Positions 17,555-26,940 of a DNA stretch of 64,000 nucleotides are shown piece after piece. The position numbers were made by a program, and so were the translations under genes. Numbering within the stretch: the stretch's first letter is position 1; every line of letters begins with the position of its first letter. The stretch is from positions 1 to 64,000 of the forward strand of contig BIFP01000011.1 in the NCBI GenBank assembly GCA_005402585.1, read 5' to 3'. Source of the stretch: Micromonosporaceae bacterium KJ-029. GTDB lineage: Bacteria; Actinomycetota; Actinomycetes; Mycobacteriales; Micromonosporaceae. The notes beneath the pieces were generated by a model, which saw nothing but the letters and a program-made list of their open reading frames with translations, was not told the DNA's origin and did no database searches.

Positions 17555-19137
17555 GCGAGCGGCAGCAGACGGGCGACACGAGTGCCCCGCTGGTCGAGGC
17601 GCCCGCTGACACCGTCGCGGGCGAGGTGGTCCTGCGCCTGACCGACGTGGTGAAGACCTTCCCCGGAGTACGCGCGCTGGACGGCGTCCAGCTGGAGGTA
17701 CGCGCGGGAGAGGTGCACTGCCTGCTCGGGCAGAACGGGGCCGGGAAGTCCACGTTGATCAAGGTGCTCGCCGGCGTGCACCGACCGGACTCGGGGCTGG
17801 TCGAGTGGCGGGGCGAGCCGGTCAACTTCGCCGACCCACAGGCCGCCATGCGCGCCGGGATCGCCACCATCTACCAGGAGCTCGACCTGGTCGAGGATCT
17901 ATCGGTGGCCGAGAACGCCTTCCTCGGGCACGAGCCCCGCCGGTTCGGTTTCATCCGCCGGGGGCACATGGCCGGGCGGGCCCGCCAGATCCTCGGCCGG
18001 CTCGGCCACGCCGAGATCCCGCCCGGCCGGATGGTCCGGGCGTTGCCGGCGGCCGGCAAGCAGGTGGTCAGCATGGCCCGCGCGCTCTCCCACGAGGCCC
18101 GACTGATCATCATGGACGAGCCGAGCGCGGTGCTCGCCCACGACGAGGTGGAGAACCTCTTCCGGATCATCCGTGAACTGACCGCGCAGGGCATCGCGGT
18201 CATCTACATCTCGCACCGGCTGGAGGAGATCCGCGAGATCGGCGACCGGGTGACCGTACTCAAGGACGGCCGGACCACCGCGGCGAACCTGCCGGCCCGC
18301 GACACCCCGACCCGCGACCTGGTGTCCCGGATGACCGGCCGGACCATCGAGTACGTCTTCCCCGACCGCCCCGCGGGCAGCGAGATCGGCGACGAACTGC
18401 TCCAGGTCGACGGGCTGACCCGCGCCGGTGAGTTCGCCGACGTCTCGCTCACCGTCCGCGCCGGGGAGATCGTCGGCATCGCCGGGCTGGTCGGATCCGG
18501 CCGCTCCGAGCTGATGGAGACCATCTACGGTGCGCGCCGGGCCGAGGCGGGCACCGTACGGATGGGCGGCAAGGTGCTGCGGCCGGGCAGCGTCGGCGCG
18601 GCGGTGAAGGCCGGCATGGGCATGGCCCCTGAGGAGCGCAAGAGCCAGGCGCTGCTGCTCGGCGAGCCGATCTACCGCAACGTCACGCTGGCCACCTTCG
18701 GCCGTTACGCCCGCCTCGGGTTCACCGACGCCGCGACGGAGCGGGCCGAGGCGGACCGGATCGCCGAGAGCCTGGAGATGCGCCCGCGCGACGTCCGCCG
18801 GGCGGTGCGGACCCTCTCCGGCGGCAACCAGCAGAAGGTGGTGGTCGGGCGCTGGCTGCTCGGCGACACGAGGCTGCTGCTGCTCGACGAACCCACCCGG
18901 GGCGTGGACGTGGGCGCCCGGGCCGAGCTGTACCAGGTCATCCGGCAGCTCGCCGCCCAGGGCGTCGGGGTGCTGCTGGTCTCCAGCGAGGTACCGGAGG
19001 TGCTGGGCCTGGCCGACCGGGTGCTGGTGATGCGGGAGGGGCGGGTCGTCCGGACGGCCCCGGCCGGCGAACTCGACGAGAACACCGTGCTCGACCTCGT
19101 CATGGCGGGGTCTCTGATGGAAGGCGCACCGGCATGA
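17551..19137 (+). CDS. Ribose-type sugar ABC transporter ATP-binding protein
   Basis: A 528-residue cytoplasmic ATPase with two fused ABC domains, as in RbsA/MglA/XylG. The first has Walker A GQNGAGKSTLIK and Walker B LIIMDEPSAVLAHDE; its signature LPAAGKQ deviates from LSGGQ, as usual for the first half. The second has the degenerate Walker A GLVGSGRSELME and a full signature LSGGNQQK with LLLLDEPTRGVDVGA. It overlaps the ROK gene by four bases (ATGA) and is followed, after a start-associated repeat, by the permease. It powers import of a monosaccharide or cyclitol. Confidence 0.95.
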   Translation: MSERQQTGDTSAPLVEAPADTVAGEVVLRLTDVVKTFPGVRALDGVQLEVRAGEVHCLLGQNGAGKSTLIKVLAGVHRPDSGLVEWRGEPVNFADPQAAMRAGIATIYQELDLVEDLSVAENAFLGHEPRRFGFIRRGHMAGRARQILGRLGHAEIPPGRMVRALPAAGKQVVSMARALSHEARLIIMDEPSAVLAHDEVENLFRIIRELTAQGIAVIYISHRLEEIREIGDRVTVLKDGRTTAANLPARDTPTRDLVSRMTGRTIEYVFPDRPAGSEIGDELLQVDGLTRAGEFADVSLTVRAGEIVGIAGLVGSGRSELMETIYGARRAEAGTVRMGGKVLRPGSVGAAVKAGMGMAPEERKSQALLLGEPIYRNVTLATFGRYARLGFTDAATERAEADRIAESLEMRPRDVRRAVRTLSGGNQQKVVVGRWLLGDTRLLLLDEPTRGVDVGARAELYQVIRQLAAQGVGVLLVSSEVPEVLGLADRVLVMREGRVVRTAPAGELDENTVLDLVMAGSLMEGAPA

Positions 19138-19216
19138 GCGAGCGTCAGCGAGCGAATCATCAATACAGTGCGGAGGTGCCTCAGGCCCGCGCCGAGCGAA
19201 GCGAGGTGCCGGCATG
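19135..19216 (+). repeat. Start-codon-associated repeat between ABC ATPase and permease
   Basis: The stretch runs from ATGAGCGAGCGTCAGCGAGC, which overlaps the ATPase stop, to GCGAGGTGCCGGCATG, which supplies the permease start. It contains CATCAATACAGTGCGGAGGTG and resembles 5796-5840 at both ends. It separates genes that normally sit tightly together in ABC operons. Confidence 0.65.
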
Positions 19217-20323
19217 AGCGATAGTCGGCCCACCGCGACGCAGTCCCCGCCGGTGGATCCGGCCGGGCCCGCCACGGCCGGGGACCACGCATTGCCTCCC
19301 ACGCCGACCGGCGGCCGGATCTCCTGGTGGCACGGGGAGGGCGGCGATGGCGCGCGGCGCAACCTCGCCCTGATCGGGGTGCTGGTGGCGCTGGTCGTGA
19401 TCGGCGCGGCCACCCGCTCCGACCTCTACTCCAACCCCGACTGGGTCTGGGCCAACATTCTCAGCATCCTCAAGCTCGCCTCGGTGGTCGGCGTGGTCAC
19501 CGTCGGGATGACCTTCGTGATCATCGGTGGCGGCATCGACCTCTCGGTCGGCGCGATCGTCGCGTTGGCCGGGGTCTGGTGCACCACGGTCGCCACCCAG
19601 AGCTACGGCGCCGGCGGCATGATCTTTACGGCGATCGTCGTCGGGGTGGCGGTGGGCCTGGTCAACGGCACGCTCATCGCGTACGGGCGGCTGGTGCCGT
19701 TCATCGCCACGCTGGCCATGCTGGTCGCGGCCCGGGGGCTGGCTGCCGAGATCTCCGGCAAGCAGACCCAGATCTCGAACAACGGCACCATCAACGGCAT
19801 CGCCAGCAACAATCTGTTCGGCATCCCGCTGCTGGTCTACATCCTGGCCGCCGTCGTCGCCGCCGGGTGGGTGCTGCTCAACCGCACCACCTTCGGCCGG
19901 CGTACGGTCGCCGTCGGCGGCAACCCGGAGGCCGCCCGGCTCGCCGGCATCAACGTCAAGCGGCACACTCTGATGCTCTACGGGCTCTCCGGACTCTGCT
20001 GCGGCATCGCCGCCATCATGCTCACCGCCCAGGCCACCTCGGCCCAGGCGGCGATGGCAAACCTCTATGAGCTGGACGCGATCGCTGCCGTGATCATCGG
20101 TGGCACGCTGCTCAGCGGCGGGCGGGGGACCATCATCGGCTCCCTGCTCGGTGTGATCATCTTCGCCACCATCACCAACCTCTTCGCCATCAACGGCCTC
20201 ACCACCGAGGCGCAGAACATGGTCAAGGGCGGCATCATCGTCGCCGCCGTCCTGGTCCAGCAGGTCCAGTTCCGCAGCCTCACCCAGTTCTTCCGCCGCA
20301 ACAACCGGCTCACCACCACCTGA
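19214..20323 (+). CDS. Ribose-type sugar ABC transporter permease
   Basis: A 369-residue inner-membrane permease of the RbsC/XylH/AraH group. After a hydrophilic N-terminal stretch of about 50 residues there are roughly ten hydrophobic helices, with typical segments GGGIDLSVGAIVALAG, VNGTLIAYGRLVPFIATLAM and GGTLLSGGRGTIIGSLLGV. It would form the homodimeric channel with the preceding ATPase and the following lipoprotein. Start ATG 19214 is provided by the repeat upstream. Confidence 0.95.
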   Translation: MSDSRPTATQSPPVDPAGPATAGDHALPPTPTGGRISWWHGEGGDGARRNLALIGVLVALVVIGAATRSDLYSNPDWVWANILSILKLASVVGVVTVGMTFVIIGGGIDLSVGAIVALAGVWCTTVATQSYGAGGMIFTAIVVGVAVGLVNGTLIAYGRLVPFIATLAMLVAARGLAAEISGKQTQISNNGTINGIASNNLFGIPLLVYILAAVVAAGWVLLNRTTFGRRTVAVGGNPEAARLAGINVKRHTLMLYGLSGLCCGIAAIMLTAQATSAQAAMANLYELDAIAAVIIGGTLLSGGRGTIIGSLLGVIIFATITNLFAINGLTTEAQNMVKGGIIVAAVLVQQVQFRSLTQFFRRNNRLTTT

Positions 20324-20426
20324 CCCCTCTCGCAACTCCGCACCACACCGGGCCACCCGAGCAGACGACGGTGGCCGGGTCGCGCACACCCAATTTCCCT
20401 CCATCACCTGAAACCAGGAGGTCGTC

Positions 20427-21482
20427 ATGACCCAGCACAGTCGCGACATGTCGCGGCGCCGGCTGCTCTTCGGCGGGGCGGCCGTGGGCGCCGGTGTAAT
20501 TCTCGCCGGTTGCACCAGCAACGAGCAGCAGACGCCGACCGAGGCGCAGACCAAGGCAGCCGAGACCGGCGGCAACGCCGAGCCCGGCAAGCAGGTGACG
20601 ATCGGCTTCTCGGCGCCGGCCGCCGACCACGGCTGGATCGCCGCGATCACCAACAACGCCAAGGCGCAGGCGGCGGCGTACTCCGACGTGGAGTTCAAGA
20701 CGGTCGAGGCCGGCGCGGACGCGGCGGCCCAGCGGGCGGCGCTGTCCACCCTGATCTCCCAGAAGCCCGACGTGATCGTGCTGTTGCCGCACGACGGCAA
20801 GGAACTCAACTCGTTCGGCCTGGAGGCGATGCAGGCCGGCATCCCAGTGGTCAACCTGGACCGGGCCTTCCCGGACGCCAAGGCGTACCGGTTGCAGATC
20901 AAGGGCGACAACTACGGCATGGGCGTCTCCGCCGCCACGTTCATCGTCGAGCAGCTCAAGGCCAAGAACGTCAGCAACCCGGTGATCGCCGAGATCGCCG
21001 GGATGGACGAACTGGAGCTGACCCAGGAGCGGTCCAAGGGCTTCACCGACACCCTGGCCCAGCACGGCTTGCGGGTGGCCAACCGCCGGGCGGCCCGGTT
21101 CACCGTCGACTCCGGGCAGCAGGAGGCGAGCCAGCTGCTCCAGGCTCTGCCGAAGATCGACGCGCTCTGGAACCACGACGACGACCAGGGCGTCGGCGTG
21201 CTGGCCGCGATCAGCCAGGCCAACCGCAGCGAGTTCTTCATGGTCGGCGGTGCCGGCTCGAAGAAGGCCATGGAGGACATCCAGGCGGACAACACGGTGC
21301 TCAAGGCGACGGTGACCTACAGCCCGTCGATGGCCTCCTCGGCGATCTCGCTGGCCCGGCTGATCGGCCAGGGCCGGGGGATGTCCGACCTGGTGGAGCT
21401 CCAGGTGCCCAAGGAGATCGTCCTCGCCTCCGAAACGATCACCAAGGAGAACGCGAGCAACTACCTGAAGCTCGGGTTCTGA
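20427..21482 (+). CDS. Sugar ABC transporter substrate-binding lipoprotein
   Basis: A 351-residue periplasmic-binding-protein-like lipoprotein (family of RbsB). The N-terminus has a twin-arginine motif SRRRLLFGG and lipobox LAGC with Cys29, so it is probably exported by Tat and lipidated on the outer face of the membrane. The mature part shows two Rossmann-like lobes (VTIGFSAPAADHGW, QKPDVIVLLPHDGKEL, ALWNHDDDQGVG). AGGAGG lies just before the ATG. Ligand unknown; the neighbouring dehydrogenase hints at a sugar or cyclitol that is oxidised after uptake. Confidence 0.93.
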   Translation: MTQHSRDMSRRRLLFGGAAVGAGVILAGCTSNEQQTPTEAQTKAAETGGNAEPGKQVTIGFSAPAADHGWIAAITNNAKAQAAAYSDVEFKTVEAGADAAAQRAALSTLISQKPDVIVLLPHDGKELNSFGLEAMQAGIPVVNLDRAFPDAKAYRLQIKGDNYGMGVSAATFIVEQLKAKNVSNPVIAEIAGMDELELTQERSKGFTDTLAQHGLRVANRRAARFTVDSGQQEASQLLQALPKIDALWNHDDDQGVGVLAAISQANRSEFFMVGGAGSKKAMEDIQADNTVLKATVTYSPSMASSAISLARLIGQGRGMSDLVELQVPKEIVLASETITKENASNYLKLGF

Positions 21483-21503
21483 CACAACGGGGGGAGACCC
21501 ACC

Positions 21504-22712
21504 TTGTCCACGAGAGACAGTCAGCTGCGGGTCGGCATGGTCGGCTACGCGTTCATGGGCGCCGCGCACTCGCAGGCGTGGCGCACCGTGAACCGGGTGT
21601 ACGACCTGCCGGCGCGGGCCCGGATGGTGCTCGTCGCCGGGCGAGACCCCGGAAAGGTGGCCGAGGCCGCCGACCGGCTCGGCTGGGAGGAGCACACGAC
21701 GGACTGGCGGGAACTGGTGGCCCGGCCGGACATCGACGTGGTCGACATCTGTACGCCGGGGGACAGCCACGCCGAGATCGCCCTCGCCGCACTGGCCGCC
21801 GGCAAGCACGTGCTGTGCGAGAAGCCGTTGGCCAACACCGTTTCCGAGGCTCGGGAGATGGCCGCGGCGGCGGCCGCCGCCCGGGCCGGCGGGGCGCGGT
21901 CGATGTGCGGGTTCAACTATCGGCGGGTACCCGCGGTGGCGCTGATGCGCCAGCTGGTCGCCGACGGGCGGCTCGGCGAGATCCGGCATGTCCGGGCCAC
22001 CTATCTGCAGGACTGGATCGTGGACCCGCAGTTCCCGTTGGTCTGGCGGTTGCGCAAGGATCTGGCGGGCTCCGGCGCGCTGGGCGACATCGGCGCGCAC
22101 ATCGTCGACCTGACCCAGTACGTCACCGGTCAGCGGATCAACGGCGTCAGCGCGGTGACCGAGACCTTCGTCAAGGAACGGCCGCTGCCGACCGAATCGA
22201 GCGGGCTGGCCGGGCAGGCCGACGGTGCCGCCACCGCCACCGGCCCGGTCACCGTCGACGACGCGGCGATCTTCGTGGCCCGGCTCGACGGCGGGGCGCT
22301 GGCCACCTACGAGGCGACCCGGTTCGCCACCGGGCGCAAGAACGCTCTCCGCGTGGAGATCAACGGGTCGCTGGGCAGCGTCGCCTTCGACCTGGAGCGG
22401 CTCAACGAACTGGAGTTCTACGACGCGGCGCGACCCGCCGCCGAGCAGGGCTTCAGCCGGATCCTGGTGACCGAGGGCGAGCACCCGTACCTGTCGGCCT
22501 GGTGGCCGCCGGGCCACATCATCGGGTACGAGCACTCCTTCACCCACCAGATGCGCGACTTCATCGAGGCGGTGGCGACCGGCGTCGACCCGACGCCCTC
22601 CTTCGCCGAGGCGTTGCAGGTGCAGCTGGTGTTGGACGCGGTGGTCCGGTCGGCCGAACTGGGGTCCTCGTGGACCGATGTGGAGCCGACGCTGGCGACG
22701 GTCGCCGCCTGA
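21504..22712 (+). CDS. Gfo/Idh/MocA family oxidoreductase
   Basis: A 402-residue NAD(P)-dependent sugar or inositol dehydrogenase. The N-terminal Rossmann fold starts VGMVGYAFMGAAHSQAW, the family motif CEKPLAN follows near residue 112, and GSGALGDIGAHIVDL carries the usual catalytic-region Asp and His. The TTG start at 21504 is supported by GGGGGGAG seven bases upstream. It is the last gene of the ROK-ABC operon and is followed by a strong hairpin. Probably oxidises the imported sugar, possibly at C3 as in 3-keto-glycoside pathways; that is inference. Confidence 0.92.
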   Translation: MSTRDSQLRVGMVGYAFMGAAHSQAWRTVNRVYDLPARARMVLVAGRDPGKVAEAADRLGWEEHTTDWRELVARPDIDVVDICTPGDSHAEIALAALAAGKHVLCEKPLANTVSEAREMAAAAAAARAGGARSMCGFNYRRVPAVALMRQLVADGRLGEIRHVRATYLQDWIVDPQFPLVWRLRKDLAGSGALGDIGAHIVDLTQYVTGQRINGVSAVTETFVKERPLPTESSGLAGQADGAATATGPVTVDDAAIFVARLDGGALATYEATRFATGRKNALRVEINGSLGSVAFDLERLNELEFYDAARPAAEQGFSRILVTEGEHPYLSAWWPPGHIIGYEHSFTHQMRDFIEAVATGVDPTPSFAEALQVQLVLDAVVRSAELGSSWTDVEPTLATVAA

Positions 22713-23218
22713 GCCACCTCCGGTACCGACCGGCGAGGGCCGGCCGCGGTTGCGCCCCGCGGCCGGGTACGGGTCGGGACCGGAGGTCGTGCCCACGGGC
22801 CACCCGGCCCGGTGGCACGAGCAATGCGGTTCCTCCGGTGCGGCCGGACCGGGATTCCCCGGCCGCACCGGAGGACCGCCGCCCGGGCGGTCCCTGGACC
22901 GCCACACCGACCTCGACCGTCTCCGGGCGGTCGGTGTCTGACGAGTCGTCCGGTCGGACGCGCCGCGTGCCGGCCGGCCGGATGCGGGGCAAGCAGGAGC
23001 GAGACGCCGACTGCCCCTGCCTGCCAGCCCCGTCCGTCCGCACCCGCTCCGGGTCACCGGTCCGGCGGCGTCGCCGCCGACGTCGGCGCCGGCCGGTGAG
23101 TTCTCAACCGGAGCGGACGGCGGACGGGGCGCATCCGCACAAAGGGTATCTTTCGGAATGATCTTCTGATATCAATGTAATTCTATGCAGGCCGGTTTCC
23201 CGACCGGGAAGGAGTGCC
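22713..23218. other. 506-base gap between the ABC operon and the ebo-type operon
   Basis: No credible gene is present: the open frames here have no ribosome site or recognisable domain. The stretch contains a 17-base-arm hairpin at 22831-22875, several GC-rich partial palindromes, and from about 23145 an AT-rich promoter-like island (GATATCAATGTAATTC) before the ebo-type operon. Confidence 0.6.
22831..22875 (+). terminator. Terminator hairpin of the ABC/Gfo operon
   Basis: Perfect 17-base arms TCCTCCGGTGCGGCCGG (22831-22847) and its complement (22859-22875) with an 11-base loop, 119 bases after the dehydrogenase stop. Confidence 0.78.
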
Positions 23219-24379
23219 ATGCGTACGGGTGTCTGGCTGGTGGGAGCGCGCGGTTCGGTCGCGACCACCAGCATCGTGGGGGCGCTCGCCCTGCGGGCCG
23301 GGTTGACCGGGCCGACCGGGTGTGTCACCGAGCTGCCCGAGGTGCGGGGTCCGTCCCTGCCGGCCTTCGCCGACCTGGTCTTCGGCGGGCACGACGTGGT
23401 CGCCACCCCGCTCGCCAAGCGCGCCGAGGCGCTCGCCACCGCAGGTGTGCTGCCCGCCCGTCTGGCCGCCGCGCTCGGGGAGGAACTGGCCTCGGTCGAG
23501 CGGGAACTGCGGCCCGCACCGACCGCCGGGAGCCAGGCCGAGCGCGCCACCGCCATGGTCCGCGACCTCACCGAGTTCCGGGAGCGGCACGGGCTGGCCC
23601 GGGTCGTGGTGGTCAACGTCGCGGCCACCGAGCCGGCCCCTCGCCCGCACGCCGCACACGCCGACCCGGCCGCGCTGCGGGCCGCCCTCACCGGCCCCGA
23701 CGAGGTGCTGCCGGCCAGCTCGCTGTACGCGTACGCGGCGGTGACGGCGGGCTGCCCGTACGTCGACTTCACCCCGTCGACCGGGCTGCGGCTGCCGGCG
23801 CTGGCCGCGCTGGCCGACGCCCACCGGGTGCCGTACGCGGGGCACGACGGCAAGACCGGGGAGACCCTGCTCAAGTCGGTGCTCGCCCCGATGTTCGCGA
23901 TGCGCCACCTCGCCGTCCGGTCCTGGTCCGGGATCAACCTGCTCGGCGGGGGCGACGGCGCCACCCTGGCCGACCCGGCCGCCAACGCCGCCAAGGTGCG
24001 CAGCAAGCAACGGGTGCTCGGCGAGACGCTCGGCTACCTGCCGCAGGGCGACACCCGGATCGAGTACGTCGAGGACCTGGGCGACTTCAAGACCGCGTGG
24101 GATCTGATCACCTTCGCCGGGTTCCTGGGCACCGGGATGCGCCTGGAGTTCACCTGGCACGGCTGCGACTCGGCGCTGGCCGCCCCGCTCGTGCTCGACC
24201 TGGCCCGGCTCACCGCCGCCGCGCACGCCGCGGGCCACACCGGGCCCCTGGCCGACCTCGCCTTCTTCTTCAAGGATCCGCTCGACTCCGCCACCGGATC
24301 GCTCGCCGACCAGTGGACCCGGCTGTGCGCGTTCGCCCGGCAGCTGCACGACGGAGGTGCCGATGCCGCGCATGGCTGA
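23219..24379 (+). CDS. Inositol-3-phosphate synthase-like cyclase of the ebo-type operon
   Basis: A 386-residue member of the myo-inositol-1-phosphate synthase family, which turns glucose 6-phosphate into inositol 3-phosphate using NAD. Landmarks are the N-terminal nucleotide-binding loop VGARGSVATT, VVNVAATE, the segment HDGKTGETLLKSVLAPMF (compare KSGQTxxKS of classical enzymes), NLLGGGDGATLADP and EDLGDFKTAWDL. Deviations from the classical loops suggest a distinct branch, so another cyclitol phosphate is possible. GGAAGG precedes the ATG. It is the first gene of an eight-gene overlapping operon and overlaps the UbiA gene. In described ebo clusters this role may belong to the unrelated EboD. 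Confidence 0.85.
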   Translation: MRTGVWLVGARGSVATTSIVGALALRAGLTGPTGCVTELPEVRGPSLPAFADLVFGGHDVVATPLAKRAEALATAGVLPARLAAALGEELASVERELRPAPTAGSQAERATAMVRDLTEFRERHGLARVVVVNVAATEPAPRPHAAHADPAALRAALTGPDEVLPASSLYAYAAVTAGCPYVDFTPSTGLRLPALAALADAHRVPYAGHDGKTGETLLKSVLAPMFAMRHLAVRSWSGINLLGGGDGATLADPAANAAKVRSKQRVLGETLGYLPQGDTRIEYVEDLGDFKTAWDLITFAGFLGTGMRLEFTWHGCDSALAAPLVLDLARLTAAAHAAGHTGPLADLAFFFKDPLDSATGSLADQWTRLCAFARQLHDGGADAAHG

Positions 24380-25385
24380 CCTCGCCGAGCTGGTCCGCGC
24401 CCCGGCCGCGCTCTCGGTGCCCGGGGACGTGGTCGCCGGTGCCGCCGCGGCGGGCGCGCTCGGTCCGCGTACGCCAGTCCTGGCCGCCTCGTCGGTGCTG
24501 CTGTACTGGGCCGGCATGGCCGCCAACGACTGGGCCGACCGGCGGTTGGACGCCGTCGAACGCCCTGAGCGGCCGATCCCCAGCGGCCGGGTCACCCCCG
24601 GGCTGGCCCTCGGCCTCGCCGCCGGCCTCACCGCCGCGGGCGTCGGGCTCGCCGCCGCCGCCGGGGGCCGTCGCGCCGCCGCCGTCGCGCTGCCCCTCGC
24701 CACCGCCGTCTGGGGGTACGACCTGGCGGCCAAGAACACCGCAGCCGGGCCGGCCGTGATGGCCACCTGCCGGGGGCTGGACGTGCTGCTCGGCGCCGCC
24801 AACGGCCGGCCGGTACGGGCGCTGCCGGCGGCGGTGACCGTCGCGGCGCACACCTGGACCGTCACCGCCCTCTCCCGCCGCGAGGTCAGCGGCGCCGACC
24901 GCGCGTTGCCGCTGGGAACCCTCGCCGGCACCGCCCTGGTCGCCGCGAGCGCCGTGATCCGTCCCGCGCCCCGCCCTGCCGGCCGCTTCCTGGACTCCGC
25001 CTCGGCTCGACCGAGGACTTCGACACCCGCCCTAGAGTTTTCCCGACCGTCTCGCAACGGGACAGTGCCCGCGCCGGACGCCGCCGGGCCGCCGGCCCGG
25101 CCCGGCCTCGAATCCGGGGTACGACGTGCCGTCCGCGCCGTGGCGGTGGCCCTGCCCGGCGTCCTCGCCGCCTGGTACGCCGCCCGCTACGGCACCGCAC
25201 AGGCGCGAGTGGTCGCCCGGCCCACCGCCGGCCGGGTCCGGGCGGCGGTGGGCGCCGGCATCACCGGCCTGCCCGCGTTGCAGGGCGCGCTGACCGCACG
25301 CGCCGGCGCCGGCCCGCTCGGGCTGGCGGTGGCGGCGGCCGCGCCACTGGGCCGGCGGCTGGCCCGGAAGGTCTCCCCGACATGA
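24363..25385 (+). CDS. eboC: UbiA-like prenyltransferase, EboC type
   Basis: A 340-residue integral membrane protein of the UbiA superfamily, which attaches a prenyl chain from a diphosphate to a small acceptor. It has the first metal-binding motif NDWADRRLD followed by RPIPSG, and the second motif region YDLAAKN. A hydrophilic insert of about 60 residues (near residues 205-260; Pro/Arg/Ser-rich) interrupts the helices and is unusual for the family. GGAGG stands five bases before ATG 24363. The gene overlaps the cyclase end and the next ORF (ATGA). The diphosphate donor may come from the last gene of the operon; the acceptor is unknown. Confidence 0.88.
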   Translation: MPRMADLAELVRAPAALSVPGDVVAGAAAAGALGPRTPVLAASSVLLYWAGMAANDWADRRLDAVERPERPIPSGRVTPGLALGLAAGLTAAGVGLAAAAGGRRAAAVALPLATAVWGYDLAAKNTAAGPAVMATCRGLDVLLGAANGRPVRALPAAVTVAAHTWTVTALSRREVSGADRALPLGTLAGTALVAASAVIRPAPRPAGRFLDSASARPRTSTPALEFSRPSRNGTVPAPDAAGPPARPGLESGVRRAVRAVAVALPGVLAAWYAARYGTAQARVVARPTAGRVRAAVGAGITGLPALQGALTARAGAGPLGLAVAAAAPLGRRLARKVSPT

Positions 25386-26278
25386 CCGCCGCCGCCCGCC
25401 CCGCGCCCGGTCCCAGCGTCACCGGGACCGCCGGGCTGCGGTTCGGGTACGGCACCAACGGCTTCGCCAACCATCGACTCGACGACGCGCTCGCGGTCAT
25501 CGCCGATCTCGGCTACGCCGGCGTCGCGCTCACCCTGGACCACGACCACCTCGACCCGTTCGCGCCAGGGCTGGCCGGGCGGGTCGACGCCGTCGGCCGC
25601 CGGCTGGCGGCGCTCGGTCTCGGCGTGGTGGTCGAGACCGGGGCCCGCTACCTGCTCGACCCCTGGCACAAGCACGCCCCGACGCTGCTGCACGACGAAC
25701 CGGCCCGCCGGATCGAGTTCCTGCGCCGCGCGGTGGCGATCGGTGCGGACCTCGGTGCCGAGGCGGTCTCCTTCTGGGCCGGTGTGCGGCCCGAGTCCGT
25801 CCCGGCGTCGGTGGCCTGGGACCGGCTGGTGTCCGGCTGCGCCACGGTGGTCGAGGCGGCCGACGCCGCCGGGGTGGCCCTCGGCTTCGAACCCGAGCCG
25901 GGCATGCTGGTCGAGGACATCGCCGACTGGCGCCGGCTGTACGCGGCCCTGGGCGCACCGGCCCGCCTGGGCATCACCCTCGACATCGGACACTGTCGCT
26001 GCCTGGAGCCGCAGCCCGTGCCCGACTGCGTCCGCGCGGTCGCCGCGCATCTGGTCAACGTGCAGATCGACGACATGCGGCGAGGCGTGCACGAGCACCT
26101 GGAGTTCGGCACGGGCGAGATCGACTTCCCGCCGGTACTGGCCGCGCTGCGCGAGGTCGGCTACCGGGGCCTGGTCGCGGTCGAGTTGCCCCGCCACTCG
26201 CACGCCGCCCCGGCCGTCGCCACCCGATCGCTGGACTTTCTGCGCGCGGCCGACGGCGGTAGCACTGGCAGCAGTTGA
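25382..26278 (+). CDS. Sugar phosphate isomerase/epimerase-like TIM-barrel protein
   Basis: A 298-residue AP-endonuclease-2/xylose-isomerase-like TIM barrel. Family features are FGYGTNGFANHRLDDALAVI at the first strand, GVALGFEPEPGMLVEDI, and LGITLDIGHCRC, with the likely metal ligands Glu, Asp and His, then the closing VAVELPRHSHAAP. It overlaps the prenyltransferase stop (ATGA). It is separate from EboE, which has the same fold, so the operon carries two TIM barrels that might act in succession on a cyclitol or sugar. Reaction unknown. Confidence 0.87.
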   Translation: MTAAARPAPGPSVTGTAGLRFGYGTNGFANHRLDDALAVIADLGYAGVALTLDHDHLDPFAPGLAGRVDAVGRRLAALGLGVVVETGARYLLDPWHKHAPTLLHDEPARRIEFLRRAVAIGADLGAEAVSFWAGVRPESVPASVAWDRLVSGCATVVEAADAAGVALGFEPEPGMLVEDIADWRRLYAALGAPARLGITLDIGHCRCLEPQPVPDCVRAVAAHLVNVQIDDMRRGVHEHLEFGTGEIDFPPVLAALREVGYRGLVAVELPRHSHAAPAVATRSLDFLRAADGGSTGSS

Positions 26279-26292
26279 GGGAGGAGACGGCG

Positions 26293-26940
26293 ATGACACC
26301 GGACGACCTGCGGGCAGCCCTACGGGGCGTACCCGACCCGGACTGGCTGGCGGCGGCGCTGCACCGCGTCGCGGTCGAGGCGGCGACGATCACGGCGTTC
26401 TTTCCGGCCGCCGGCCGGCGTTGCGGTCGGGCCGCGCTGCCCGACCTGCCCGACTGGACCGCCGACGAGGCGGCCCGCGCACTGCTACTGGCCAGCCTGC
26501 CGGCCGGCCACGCGGGATGGGCGGATGCGCTCTACCGCGACGGGGACGCCGCCGAGAAGCGGGCCGTGCTCAAGGCGCTGCCGCTGCTGCCGATCGGTGC
26601 GGCCGGGGTGCCGCTGCTGCACGACGCCATCCGCACCAACGACACCCGGCTGGTCGCCGCCGCCCTCGGCCCGTACGCGAGCCACCTCGACCCGTCGACG
26701 TGGCGGCAGGCCGTGCTCAAGTGCGTCTTCACGGGCGTACCGCTGGCCGTGGTCGCCGACCTCGACGCCCGCGCCGACGGGGAGCTGGCGGCGATGCTCG
26801 CCGCGCTCGCCGCCGAGCGGCGGGCCGCCGGCCGGACCATGCCCGCCGACGCCACCGAGCTGCTCGATCGGCTACCCGCCACCGAGCTGCTGGATCGGCT
26901 ACCCGCCGAGACTGGCCAACCGCACCTCAGGGAGGCGTGA
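26293..26940 (+). CDS. eboA: EboA domain protein
   Basis: A 215-residue soluble helical protein matching EboA: WTADEAARALLLASLP, RDGDAAEKRAVLKALPLLP, LLHDAIRTNDTRLVAAALGPYA and LKCVFTGVPL are the recognisable core. EboA has no known catalytic activity; in cyanobacteria the ebo genes are needed to move scytonemin precursors to the periplasm. GGGAGGAG before ATG 26293 decides the start. The C-terminus contains a perfect short repeat, ATELLDRLPATELLDRLPA, suggesting slippage. EboB follows with no gap. Confidence 0.88.
   Translation: MTPDDLRAALRGVPDPDWLAAALHRVAVEAATITAFFPAAGRRCGRAALPDLPDWTADEAARALLLASLPAGHAGWADALYRDGDAAEKRAVLKALPLLPIGAAGVPLLHDAIRTNDTRLVAAALGPYASHLDPSTWRQAVLKCVFTGVPLAVVADLDARADGELAAMLAALAAERRAAGRTMPADATELLDRLPATELLDRLPAETGQPHLREA

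Noticed and set aside
22678..23161. Open frames between the Gfo/Idh gene and the ebo-type operon
   Set aside because: They lack ribosome sites and recognisable domains and run through a 17-base-arm hairpin; long open frames arise by chance at this GC content.
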